From Trichinella spiralis (Eukaryota > Nematoda > Enoplea > Trichinellida > Trichinellidae), in NCBI GenBank assembly GCA_000181795.3, contig CM012954.1:8695947-8759946 (forward strand): a stretch of 64,000 nt of DNA, given 5' to 3'. A program made the translations under genes and the position numbers. The notes under the pieces were generated by a model. That model was given only the letters and a program-made list of their open reading frames with translations. It ran no database searches and was not told the DNA's origin. Of the stretch, positions 1 to 12,294 are shown one piece after another (position 1 is the stretch's first letter; the number at the start of each line of letters is the position of its first letter).

Positions 1-3000
1 ACGTATGGAATATGGACGAATAGAAAGAGAGAGAGAGCAGCGTCAATAGAAGAAGAGAGGGAGGGGGAGGGGTATGTGTGTATGTGCGTGTGCGCGTGTG
101 TTTGTGTTAGTGTGTATTATGGTTAATATGTTGTTACCAACTGGCTGACGAAGCTGCAGAAGTTTGCTCCTCCTTGACGATGTGTGTAGTAATTTGTTAG
201 CATAGCGCCACCAACAAACACTAGCCTGATTCGATTGATCTTCAGCTCAGTGTAGATGCCCCTATTCTTTGTGAAACGTTAATCCAGAAGTGGAAATCAA
301 GCAGAAAGGCAGACACAGGAGGAGATTGGTAATTTTCCACCCAACCCTGGCAGTTTCAATTTTGTACGGCGTTGTTGATTTGACTTTTTCTCATTTTAAA
401 AGTTAATTATTTATTATTATTATTTCTTCTTATACCAAAGAAATTGCCAGAAATTATAACAATTTCCATTTTGAGAGATTACATATTTTTCTGATCTGAT
501 CTGATCTGATCTGATTTGATTTTCTCTATTCACGCACGCGCTTGCATATTTTTATTGCTTTTATTGCAACGGATATATTTTGATAGACACGCCTGCTAAA
601 ATTTGGCGACATGGTTCAAGACATTTTTCAAAAAAATTTGCATCTCATATAACGCGGCTGTGTGCATGTGTGCATGCAATTGTGTTTATTGTTAAGATTC
701 ATTTTTTGGAAAAGAATTGATTTTTCTTCTGTTGAACTTTTACTGAATGAGCACAATATTTTCAATAAATATACCTCAGTTATTATTATTATTTGAAAAA
801 TTAATATATACATTTTTTTTCTTCTACTTTTTTTCGTTTATATTGTTTTATGACAAGTTAGTTGAGCTACCAGAATTCGGAGTAGTGGAAATGTTATATT
901 TATTTGTTAAAACACTGAAAGATAAGCACGTCGACTAGAGTTGTTTATTTTTGTGTTGTTCATGTTGTGAGCATCAAATTAGCGGCTGTACATGACGAAG
1001 CTGATGCGTGGGTTGACTGACAAATTGCAAGCGTGTAGATTGAACAGGAGGAGGGAAGAGATAAGGGGAGGTAGGTTTGTAGGTGTAGAGGTTAGAGGTT
1101 ATATATATATATATATATTTTTTTTTTTTCAATTCATATTGTTTGTAGTTTTTAATAAATTATTCTTTGCATTTTAAAATTTTGCCAGACCGATATTTCT
1201 TTTTCTCAATTTTGAAACAATTTAAAGTGCGTTAATGAAAATGTGCATTTTGCCTTCTTCAAATTGAATTAATTGATTACTGCAACGGGTAGCAATTGTA
1301 GAGAAATTGCCGTGCCGGGTGAAGATTTTAATTAACAAGGCCAAAAGTGATTAAAGTTGATCGTAAACACGCATAGTGCAATAAATTTCACACTTGTCAA
1401 AGTTGAATTTATTATTTCGCGTCAAAAAGAAAAGCATAATTTGTATTTGAATGGAAATTTAACAAAATGAAAACACGATTAAATTTCGATTTATCTGGTG
1501 ATATGTGAATAATTTAATTGCTTCTAATATCACCGTCGTCTCATTTCTATATGTTTTTATGTTTTATTGCCGATGATTGAATTCGAGCCGGAAAACTGAA
1601 TTAATTTGAATTCAAGTGTTTCATTGAGCTTTTCCTCGATTATAATAAACACACCAAACTTCAGCTGCTGTTGTGGAACATTGTAAACAAATAATCCTGT
1701 CATCATTCATCTGCTTGCACACCACATGTTTCACAGGATGCTTCTTGATCACGCAATAAATAAAAGCACAAAGTGACTTTTTGAAAATTCACTTCATTGG
1801 ACAATTTTTTTTTCTTACTTTTTCTTTGATACCCATTTCCGCCAAGAAATGTGATTTTTTTCATTTCAAAAAAATGACATATTTGTGTTGTTTTTTTAAA
1901 GATGAGATTTCAATGAAAATTATTTTATTCTTTCTGCTTTTCTTTTTTTCCTACTTTTATGCAAATTGCTTAATCATAATAATCTTGTTGTTTGGGGGGG
2001 TTTCATTTTACTTCGATTGTATGCAAATTTTAGTTTGTTTGTCACAATATGTAGAGAAGTGAATGAGAAAGTATTCGAAATTCAATATTAATTGTTGGGA
2101 TCATTTTTGATTTTTTACTTGTCTAACCCAGGCTAACTTTAAGTATGAAATGAAATATATGCGCATTTGGAGAGAAAGAAGAGAAAATTGGAATTGGAAG
2201 AGTGAATGAGAGAAGAGAAGGGAACATATTTGCAATTTTTGATCATTTCATATGTTGCATTGTTCAACACCGTTGTCATTCATTAGTATTCAACTATGTA
2301 TATAAGTGGGATTCAAATTACACATGTGGAAATTGAATTTCTTGCAAACAACCGTGGAAAATTGGTAATGAATCGGTTAAAAATTGATCCAGTTATATTG
2401 GAATTTTTAAAATAATTTCCATCCCAGTTGTTTCGTTTCAATTTCAATACTTTTCATTTACATATTTTTTTGTTTGCAAATATTTTTCAATATTTATCTT
2501 GTATACTTCATGTTTTTTTCTTGTTTTTTGTAAATTTCATTTTTTTAATTCAAAATAGATTTGAGAAATTTTCTTACTATTGGATGGGATGGAATAGGTT
2601 TTGCAAGAATTGGATGCAAAATTATCAGATTAATATTTTCCACTTCAACAGTAAATGGTAGTTTCTTACAGCAAATTATACTTACTTTTGTATTAAGACG
2701 GCTGCTGCTTGTCATTGGATAAACTTATGATAACAATGTGGTAGGTGCTTGATGCATGCAAAATTTCTGCTTTGTCAAGTGTTAATAAATGAAATCAAAT
2801 GCTACAACGATGTCGAGAAATAATAATATTTAGAATTTAACAATTCAAAGTATCAGTTTTACTATAGCCGCCAAGTTGAAGGGAGAAACAACACGAACAA
2901 CTGCATATATTTATGTATATTTCTATAAATAAATCAATGTATATATATATAAATATAATAAGTTTGTGTGTTTGCGTGCATGCGTCGTGTGTTGGTGTTT

Positions 3001-5523
3001 GTTTTGAATGCAAAGTTAACAAGAAAGAAAATGAAAATGCTTAAATCACTCTATTATGTTCGATGCTTGCTAATAGCATTCAGTGAAACAATGAAGCATC
3101 AACTTTTGCTGGGGAGATTTTAAAATAATTAGCTCAACAGCGGCAATCAATGTTCATTTGTGAATTATAATAAATGCGCAGTTGTTTCAGTCAAGGCAGC
3201 CGAAGTTTAATCATTCAATTCCAGGGTGAGATGACAATGCAATTTCATCACATGGTGTCATATAAAGCTAGGCGACGTGTAATATCGGCGGCGTTCAATG
3301 TTGTGCATCACGCAGCACTTCTGACCAAATTTCCTTTACTGATTTTTTACTCCTCTCACCAGATGGAATCATTTCATATTTTTGCTTATTTAATGTAATT
3401 TTTTTGAAAATATATTTTTGTGAAGTGTCGGTTTTAATTAATAATACGCTTTTTTCTTCATTTCTATGATTTAAATTCAGTTTCAATCAACTTTCGCATG
3501 ATTTATATCGTTGATACAGATCTGAAACATGTTGATCATCAGCTGTTATATTTAACGCACTTAATTTTCAACAAAAGAAATACGCACATATATATATATA
3601 TATAGTTTTCTTTCTATTTTTCTAGTACAAAAAAGAAGAAATATTGTTTTCAATTTATTAAAAAATCTAAGCGAAATTAACCCTGAATGTGCAGTAATAA
3701 CTGATTTGCAACATGAATATTATTGAAGCGTATTGAACACTGCTAAATTTATACATTTCTGAGAATGCATGTTTGGGTGTGGATTTGTGATGTATTGATT
3801 ACAAATATTAATGGGAGAGAAAAGAAAAATCACTTTTTGCAAACAGAGCTATTGCTAATTTTGGTGGTTATTAAATTTGACATTTGAAAATTCAAATTTT
3901 GCTAAAAGAAGGGGAAGTGTTTCACAGGATGTTTTCATTTGCAATTTGCATTTTGAAGTTCAGAACATTTGTAACACAATAACAATATCAATTGAATATT
4001 TTCACCGTTGACTAGAAGAACATTTTTTGGTGATGATTATTTATTTGCCATGACAAACCTGAGCAAAAGTGTCAGTTGTTTGAATGATATTTTTAACTTT
4101 CTTTTGGTAAAAAGATATTCGGAAAATGCACATTGTTCGTGGATCTGCTTTCTGCATTGAAATGGGATGATTTTTTTGCTGCTTTTAATTATTAACTTGT
4201 TATTATTAATTTTTTTTATTTTCAAAAATGATTCGTGAAAATTTTCATTCACAAACACACATGCACAAACACTTATTCATATATAAAATTCAAAAAAACA
4301 AAATAAATAATTTCTGAAATAATGAAGAAATGAATATTAATTGTTTTATGTTGTATGAAAATTTGCTTTTCTGTTAAAAAGTACAAAGCATAAATATTGA
4401 TAATTTTCATGCATCATGTGTTTGCATTGCTTTTTAACAATTGAGATGTATTTTTGAAAAAAAAAATTTTATTTATTTCAAGAATTCAATTCAAATGAGT
4501 AATTTGACAATGATTTAATTCTTTGATCGGTCATCAGTTCAACAAAGCTGACAAGTTGCACTGATAGAATTGAAAAAAAAAGATTTTTTTTAGCTATGAA
4601 CAACATTTTTTATGATAATTATTCAGTTGAGTTTTATACATTTCGTGATATATATATATATATATATATGTAATGTTCAGCAGAAGATTCGTTGTATCCG
4701 ATTATTATTTAGTTTTTGCATAGGCATTTATTATAATCACGATCAATTTTATATTTTGAATTTATTTATTGCAGTTGAAGAAAAGAACAATAAAAATATG
4801 TTGTTAATTTTATTTATGAGTAATATTCAGATTAATTGTAATCGTTGAAGTATCATTTAGCATATTTTATGTGAATAATTTTGCAATAACTTTTATTTCT
4901 GTTTTTTGGTCTTTCATGTTAATGCAATTCAAGCAGTATTATTATTATTATTGTCGTACTTTATCAAAAATTTAGCACGAATTGTAATTTTCACTAGTGC
5001 ATAATGTCAACCTGATTATATTTTTTGTATACTGTGTATTTTGTGTTCTGCGCATTTGTTTGATTAATTTATTTATGCTGTATAACAATTATAATTAATT
5101 AGTATTTGGTGAATATTAGTAAAGTCAAATGTTATAGTTTATTGTTGTTGTTTTTATTTTTTAGTTACTCTCATGATGTTTGATTGAATAGAGAATAAAT
5201 TTGAAATATTTGCATTATTAATCAATTAACGTTACTACTAGACGATGAAAATGTTTCGCCTGTGGCATGAAGAACATATACTTCAAACGAAGATGTAAAT
5301 TTTTAACGTTGTGTTGTTCATTTGCAACAAACACAGCTGCTCTTTGAAATGTAGATCGACAGACAAGCAAACATTGTTTGCTTATTGTTGACGCATTGTG
5401 CGTTTTGTATATTGCCAATGTACACGTCAACGTGGTGAACCACATTTGATTGCAATGCGGATTTGGTTTTGCTGTTCTGAACGGCAACAGTCTGCTTGCT
5501 TATATTGTGGCTAGCAGTTAGCA
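1..5523. other. non-coding gap upstream of the TBC1D30-like gene
   Basis: No exon-like open frame with flanking splice sites and recognisable product is seen. The first 335 bases are less AT-rich and end in a possible donor (GGTAATT near 330), so they could be a 5' UTR exon of the gene at 5524 or a neighbour. A short bracketed stretch near 3189-3223 (TTTCAG before, GTGAGA after) could be a UTR exon. The rest is AT-rich, with poly-T, TA runs (about 1100, 3590, 4650) and ATT runs. Confidence 0.6.
491..515. repeat. (CTGAT)n microsatellite
   Basis: Five consecutive pentamers, the last with one change. It lies in the non-coding gap before the TBC1D30-like gene. A looser GT-rich tract lies at about 73-116. 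Confidence 0.85.
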
Positions 5524-8500
5524 ATGGTGAACGAAGATTTCGAACCCTCTTCGTCCACAGTAGTACACGATGGTCAGTTTCCATTGCCAGTGCAAGTTCA
5601 GCTCAAGCAGAATCGGAGGCGGGAATCGCTTGAAGAACTCTTGCAACAGCTCTACAATCCATGCGTTGCTATAGAACGACGGGGTTCGACTCTGGTCGAC
5701 GAATCCGGCTCCACTACCGACGCATCCGATTTCAGCTTTTCCCTTCCACGCCACATTCGACCTGGAACTCGTCTCACCGAACAGAGCTTAAACGAACAAA
5801 GTAAGCACTTTGTATTCAATATTATTCACAACAGCAAAAAGAAAAAGAAATTATTTTTCACTTACTCTAAAGTAATATTTAAATTATGTTTGTGTTTGCT
5901 CAACGTTACGTTAATTTATATTTAATTTTACATTTTTTGATATTAAAAATTAAAGAAAATTTTATTTCATCTAGACTGCTTTGAATTGACAAGTATCGAG
6001 AGAAATGAAAAATTGTTCATTATTTTCACGTTCAAAACTACAGTATACACATGAGTGAATATAAAAGCCATTTTTATGTGCTTATTTATTTATTGTGAGA
6101 GAAAAGTTATTTTCACTGCTATTAAAATTGCAATTTTTGTTAACAATGTTTAAATTTATACCAACGGAAAGAAAAGAAAGAAGCAACAGAAATGTTGTGC
6201 GCTATCTAGATGAATAGTTTTCTTTTTTTTAAATTATGCTACTTTATTTGAAAATGTTAAATTGAAAATGCTTCTCTAAAACCTGATTTAAAAATTTCAT
6301 ACATATTTTCTAAAAAGAAAAAGAAAGTAAATGTAAATTTATCTTTACAATTTTAATGAAAATTTTGAAAATCAAACATACATTGAATTGTGTTAAATTA
6401 TTTTCAAAAATGTTAACAATTTTAAGAGAAGTCGGAATTGATCGCAATTACAGTGCAGCTGAGACATGAAATACACTTGGCGTCTCAGTCGTTGATTCGA
6501 GCGTTGAAACGCAGAAATCAGCAAATGTCGAAACTTCACTCTTTGTGCAATCTGCTATCGGCGATTCTACAAGCTTATTCCTCAAAAAGAAGTAAGTTAT
6601 GCAAATGTTGTTGTTATTTGTTGAGGATTTTTTTGGTACCATTAGCAGTAATATAATTTTTTTCCTTATTACAAAAATTGTTTATTTAAAAATCCATTCA
6701 CAATGACCTCAGAGATTAATTTTTCAATTTTGCTGAAACGCGTTACCTCAGCCAGGGGAGAATGAACAAATCGGGCAAGTTCGGGTAAGCTGTAGGATAA
6801 TGTTTATATGTTTAATGATGGAATATCGATTTTACTTCTCTGCTTTGCACAAACTTATAAACATGCTTGAATAAATAAATTAAAATAAATAAATACCATG
6901 ACCAGATTGATAATGCGTTGTTATGGTGGTAATAGAAATCAATTTTTTTCATTTTTATCATTGTTGAAGTTAAAATTGACAATAAAACATTAATTACAGA
7001 GAGACACAGCCATTTGAATCAAAGCTCAACGAATTATTGTTTTTTTCTTTATTTATAATAATATGTAAAAGATGATAACATTAAATTCAATTGAACAAAA
7101 ACAGAAAAACAATGCTTCAAGCTTTCAGTTGGGATTTCATTTATCAATTTTTCATTCAATAGGTAGTAAATTGAGTTGTTTATTTAACAGCGCCCTCTAT
7201 CTTTAGCTGTTCGTCGATAAAGCTCTACCGCATCTCCATTTCTATTGGTTGTATTAATTTGAAATTGATATTTAATGGAATAGTTTGCCATCGTGAATTC
7301 GATTTATTTCATTTCTTTACAGGTGAAGACACGAAATTGAAATTCACCGTTGAACCGATGAAATCCGAAAGTGGCTTTCAACAGTGGCTGGAGGCGATGC
7401 GTGCTGTAGCTCGTCTTCCTGGCGGTATACCACACGATTTCAGGCGAAAAGTATATTTTGTGTTCAATTTTTAAATACACTGTTATACTTTTTTTGTAAT
7501 TTTTCACGTAATTGTTGAAAAATAATTGAAGATGTGGTTGAATTTGGCAGAAAATTATTTGAAAACTGTTGGAATTGATTGGAATGAGGTTCGTTTGCGC
7601 ACATTCAGCGAAAAATTGAATCCCGACGACAACGAGCTCAACATGCAAATTGTCAAAGTAAGAAAATGAACATTAATTAATTGATTGATTAATTATTGTT
7701 TAATAATAAACATTTCAGGATTTGCACAGAACAGGCTGGACAGGGTTGAATACAGATCGAGAACGAATTTTGCTGAAGCGAGTGTTGCTTGCTTATGCGC
7801 GTTACAACAAAACTATTGGCTATTGTCAAGGTTTCAACGTCATCGCCGCTCTCATCATGGAAGTGATGGAAAACAAAGAAGAGCATGCTTTGAAAGTGAA
7901 TTTTCTCCTTTGTTTTATTATTATTATTCGTACGGATAAATTTGTATATTTCATGCAATATATTATTATTCAGGTTATGATCATGCTGATTGAGCACGTA
8001 TTTCCGAATGATTATTTTGATCAAACATTGCGAGCTTTGTCAGTAGATATGATTGTTTTGAATGATCTTCTGTCTGTTCGTTTGCCGAAACTTTACAGTC
8101 ATCTCGAATCATTGCAGAAACATTCAGGTAAGTTTAATTATTTGTTAAATTTTTTGAAAAATTTCCCCTTAAACTTTGATTACTCTTGAAAATATGAAAT
8201 ATTGATTATTGTGATGCGGTCACAATAACAAACTGACTCATTCGAATAAATCGTATCGATTTGATATTGTGCATGCTGTGCAATTTCAAATTGCTTTGCT
8301 TGTGAATTGATTTTGTGAAAGAATTTTTAATTTAATATTTCCAAATTGGATTATTATGATTATTTGTAGTTTAACAAATAATTAATAATTTAAGATTCCG
8401 AATACGAACCACCGTTGATTAACGTGTTCAGCATGCAGTGGTTTTTGACAATATTCGCGACAGTTTTTCCAAAACATCTCGTCTTTCGAATTTGGGATTC

Positions 8501-10447
8501 AATGATGCTCGAAGGTTCAGAAATATTGTTGCGGGTGGCGTTGGCGACGTTCGCGAAAATTAGCCGGTAAGGGCGTTGTTCAAATATTGTTGTAATTTTG
8601 CATATGTTGTGATTTGATGTGATTGGATTGTTCGTTTCAAGGCAGACATTGAACGCGACCAGTGCAGACGGATTTTACGAACTGATGAGCCGTCTCAGTA
8701 GAAAATTGCAAACAATGGGCAAAACGCAGTGCGAAAATTTGATCCAGCTCGTCTACAGTATGGCCGATTTTCCATTTCCAGGCTTGCACGAGCTGCGCGA
8801 CCGCCACCTTTGGAATATACAGCCATTTTCGTCCGGCTTTGGCATCTTTCGACACCAAGTGATAAGTATTTTGAAATCTGAAAACGATCCACTTGGCTGC
8901 TCTGCTGCAATTGAGGATGATTTTGCCAGTAAAAAGTCTCTGTCGTTGTTCGGTGAATTGATTTAATTAATAATTCGATTAATTGATAATTTTTATTCCA
9001 ATTTTTTGTGTTGTTTCTTCTTGTAGCGAAGAAATCAGTGTTGGATAAGCAAAATTTGAACGCTTTGAAAAAGAAATACAATCAAATGAAGCAGCGTCAA
9101 AAGCAGGCGAAATTACTTTTAGAAGGTAGTAAATTAATAAACTTGCAATGGATTCCTGTTATTGTTGTTGTTGTTGTTGTTGTTGAATATTTGCATTTTC
9201 AGGTGGCCTTTTTTTGAATAATCCAGTGACATCTACGACAACAGTCAATCCTGCTCAAAGTGTCGTTTTTAATCACTTGTGTATCAACAGTCGCAATCGA
9301 AACAAAATTTGGTAATACTGTAAAAATAAATATGTGCATGCATTGAAAATTTGAATTTTGTTTACAACTGAATTAATTATTCGTTTTGCAAATGGTGATG
9401 CCGAACAGTCAACGCGACGTTGCTTTTTCGTAAAATTAAAAATTTCCTTTCAGCATACCGACCAATAGTTTGAGTCAGTCGGTCAGTGTGGCACCTTGCA
9501 TTGTGCAACCGGCTAGCCAGCAACCGAAGCGCAGGTCGTCGTCTTCGAATCTGAGACGTGGTTCGCAGCTTTCGACGACTTTTTCACGTCTCGCAATTGG
9601 AGAAGAAAGCAGAAATTCGGACGACTTGACAACCGTCTGCACCACTGATCAAGATTGGATGCTTTCCATTTCCAAGGGTCCGGAATTGTTCATGTTTCAC
9701 TATCCTGTCCGCAGGTAAGAAATGGGGCGTGGGGTGGGGGTTGAGGCCGGGGGATACCTCGATATTCGTATTTTTATTTTCCCATGACTTTGTAGATTTC
9801 AACGCTGTCACAGTTTTCCTGGAATTTACGAACAAGAAGAAGATACTGTGAGTGAGGTTTCCAAACGAGCGCTTGTAGCACGTTCATATTCATGTTGCCA
9901 GTTGGGTCGAAATTATTATTATTCAACAGATGGTGATTTGAAACATGTTATCCATGATAATTCATCGTTGCACAGCAATTGCAAACGCCCAGAAGCGCTA
10001 TTATCACTTAAGCGTTGCTCATCATCTACATCTGAAGCGGTGATCTGCAACAACAACAACAACAACAACAATACGAACATCACGTCTGATGATTATTCAG
10101 ATATTTCGGATGGTAATATTTCCATCAAGTCAAACAATAATCCAGATTCACTTTATGCAGTTACTGTTCAACAGCAACGACAATTACAACTACCACCACC
10201 ACCACCACCACAACAGCAGCAGCAACATCGTACATCTTGTCCAGTACGACAATTACGGAGTGGAGTGTGTAATTCGACGACAACAACTCGAAGAAATACT
10301 TCAGAAATGCTGGAAAAATCCAAAGCAATCATCAACAGGTGTGCAAATGCAAAACGATCGCCTACAGTAGCCATGGTGAATTTGTCTCATTCCAAGCAAA
10401 AATCGAAAATATTAATGAACGGTCGTCGCTACGGCTTATACGTTTAA
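5524..10447 (+). CDS. TBC1D30: TBC1D30-type Rab GTPase-activating protein, 12 exons
   Basis: Rab-GAP of the TBC1D30 family; in vertebrates the relative acts on Rab8 at the cilium base. Exons read as 5524-5800, 6427-6591, 7323-7450, 7532-7657, 7719-7895, 7974-8127, 8395-8566, 8642-8928 (or 8952), 9027-9125, 9203-9311, 9454-9714 and 9796-10447, about 868 residues. The family's pre-TBC motif DTKLKFTVEP is in exon 3. The TBC domain runs from about residue 170 to 400 with the arginine finger in IVKDLHR and the glutamine finger in GYCQG, so it should be active. A post-TBC basic helix (NALKKKYNQMKQRQ) and a VFNHL motif also match vertebrate TBC1D30. The last exon is low-complexity (Asn, Pro and Gln runs). 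The N-terminal 90 residues are not conserved; start chosen as the first ATG of the open exon. Poly(A) signal AATAAA at 10744. Introns 1 (626 bp) and 2 (731 bp) hold no other gene. Confidence 0.93.
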
Positions 10448-12294
10448 CGATAATTTTTCACGCTTATGATGTCACTTTGAAATTTCATAATTGTTCTTGT
10501 TGTTTCTATTTTTTCTGTTGTTATCACTGTATTTCAATTTGTTCTATTCCACCATTTACAGACTTTTCATCTCTTTTGACTTCATTCTTTTTTTGGTTTC
10601 AAATTTGAGGAAGAGAAATATTATTGAAATGGATTATTTTTCAAAAAAAATAATATTATGTGATAAAACTGCCACGTATTTGTATTTGGTTCGATTGAGG
10701 TTATTCACAGTGTATAATAGGAAAATTTTCATCTTGACCCAGAAATAAAAATTGCAACATTTAAATTTGAATTTTACAATACCTGAACTTCATCAGCGTT
10801 TGTTTACAGTATGGTACTTTTTGATACATTGGAAATCATTTGAATGAAGTCGTTGAAAGTTGTTTTCTTTTGTCAGGGAAATGAATTGCATTTTGACCGA
10901 ATGGCTGAAGTGAAAGATTTATTTCAATATATTTCACAGTTTTGTACCATTTTATGGACAAATTATTCTACATTATGCATCCTTCTGTGTGTGTGTCCAT
11001 GAGATGAATGAATCACCAACACATGGAGAATCTTCTTTTCGGCTGTGGATGAGAAGTTTCTTCAGAAGATGCTTTCGCTTCAAGTTGTCGTTTCATCGAA
11101 AACTTTTCAATGGTTGAATATGATGTTACGTCATAATTAGATAAGCATGGACATGTAGATCATCAAACAACACAGATAAAACGCAGACAACAATTACGTG
11201 GTCATTTATTTATTTCGCATAGTACGTGGCACAGGCAAGTCAGAAATTTCTGCCTTCAATAAGGTAATCATCAAATGGTGACATGAACCGAATAATATGA
11301 ATATAGCGGTTGAATTCGTTAAAAAAATTAACTAATTAATTAATTTCAGTTAATCGTCTAACTTTTCCAGCAGATGGCGTGGCAGTTGTTGATTCGAAGC
11401 GAAAGTATTTTTTCATCCTGATTTGTCATCAGTGCTCTTCTCCTAAAGTCAACAAATCTATGGCAATAACAATTCCCTGCAATGGTAAGTGTTAACATTT
11501 TATTTAAATAATGCTCGTATAAGCTGAGTGATAAAAGATTTCTTCATTTTCACGCGTTGTTTTCCATTTATGAGCTCCGAAGTGCATGTGAATGATAAGA
11601 TTTTCCGCTGTTCAGTTTGTCGAATTGTTGGGTATTATTTATTTCTTTTTGAAAATGCAGCTCAAATAACCGTTGGGTTTGTTTTCTATTGTTTTTCCGG
11701 TTAACGTTTCTTCTTCGTTAATTTTTATCTGGTTTTTTTCCTCTTGATGAAAATTATCCTCTGCTTTACTTGACAGCAAACAAGCAGAAATATCGCAAGA
11801 GTCAGTGCAATCGGTAGAATTGTGAAATGTCAACGTACGGATGCCATTTTGCCTATTGATTTGTATGCGTAATACTGTATGGCATCATTTTCACAGTGTT
11901 CATCACATAAGATTAACGTTTTATATAATTTTCTTTTCGTTTCACCTATTTAGTTAAATTCAGTTACAGCTTACATTGTTGAACATGCAATTTAAAGAAA
12001 TTTTCTTTGTATGAAATTCCATTTATTATGTCAGTGAAAAAAAAGTGATCTTAAATGAACATCTTGAAGAGCCACGTTTGCTCAATTAGAGAAAAGATGT
12101 AGAGGAAAAACTTGTCCATAGCTTCGTAGGTTTGCTTCAACGGTTGAATCAACCATTGCACCGGCTAAAAAGCAACGACTCTATACTGCGCTCGTCAGAT
12201 TATTTAGAGAGTGATAAAAAAAACAGTCTTGTCCTTTTGCCATTTTGAAGTCAACTGCTCAACGAAAGGAACGTATAATTTTGTGCTAATTGAA
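10448..12294. other. gap between convergent TBC1D30-like and ST7 genes
   Basis: Contains the TBC1D30-like 3' UTR (poly(A) signal 10744-10749) and probably the ST7 3' UTR (TTTATT at 12022-12027 on the + strand reads AATAAA for ST7). Two coding-like pieces are unresolved. On +, 11461 ATG runs nine codons to a GTAAGTG donor at 11485. On -, an open frame of about 80 codons ends at 11639, is Cys- and Lys-rich, and terminates in SCIFKKK. Neither has recognisable homology. Confidence 0.55.
11368..11380 (+). promoter_or_regulatory. candidate CTCF binding site
   Basis: CCAGCAGATGGCG matches all 13 positions of the CTCF core CCASYAGRKGGCR. It sits between two convergently transcribed conserved genes. 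CTCF is reported to be retained in basal nematodes such as Trichinella and lost in Caenorhabditis. A 13-mer of this degeneracy can occur by chance, and the preceding TTTTCCAG also resembles a splice acceptor. Confidence 0.3.

Noticed and set aside
5218-5754. Overlapping minus-strand frames near the first TBC1D30-like exon
   Set aside because: Mutually overlapping, no splice structure, and partly antisense to exon 1.
10168-10374. Minus-strand Cys/Gly-rich 68-codon frame
   Set aside because: Antisense of the CAG/CCA low-complexity part of the TBC1D30-like last exon.
12120-12180. Small hairpin (CAACGGTTGAATCAACCATTG) as an RNA gene
   Set aside because: Short imperfect stem with no tRNA or snoRNA box features.
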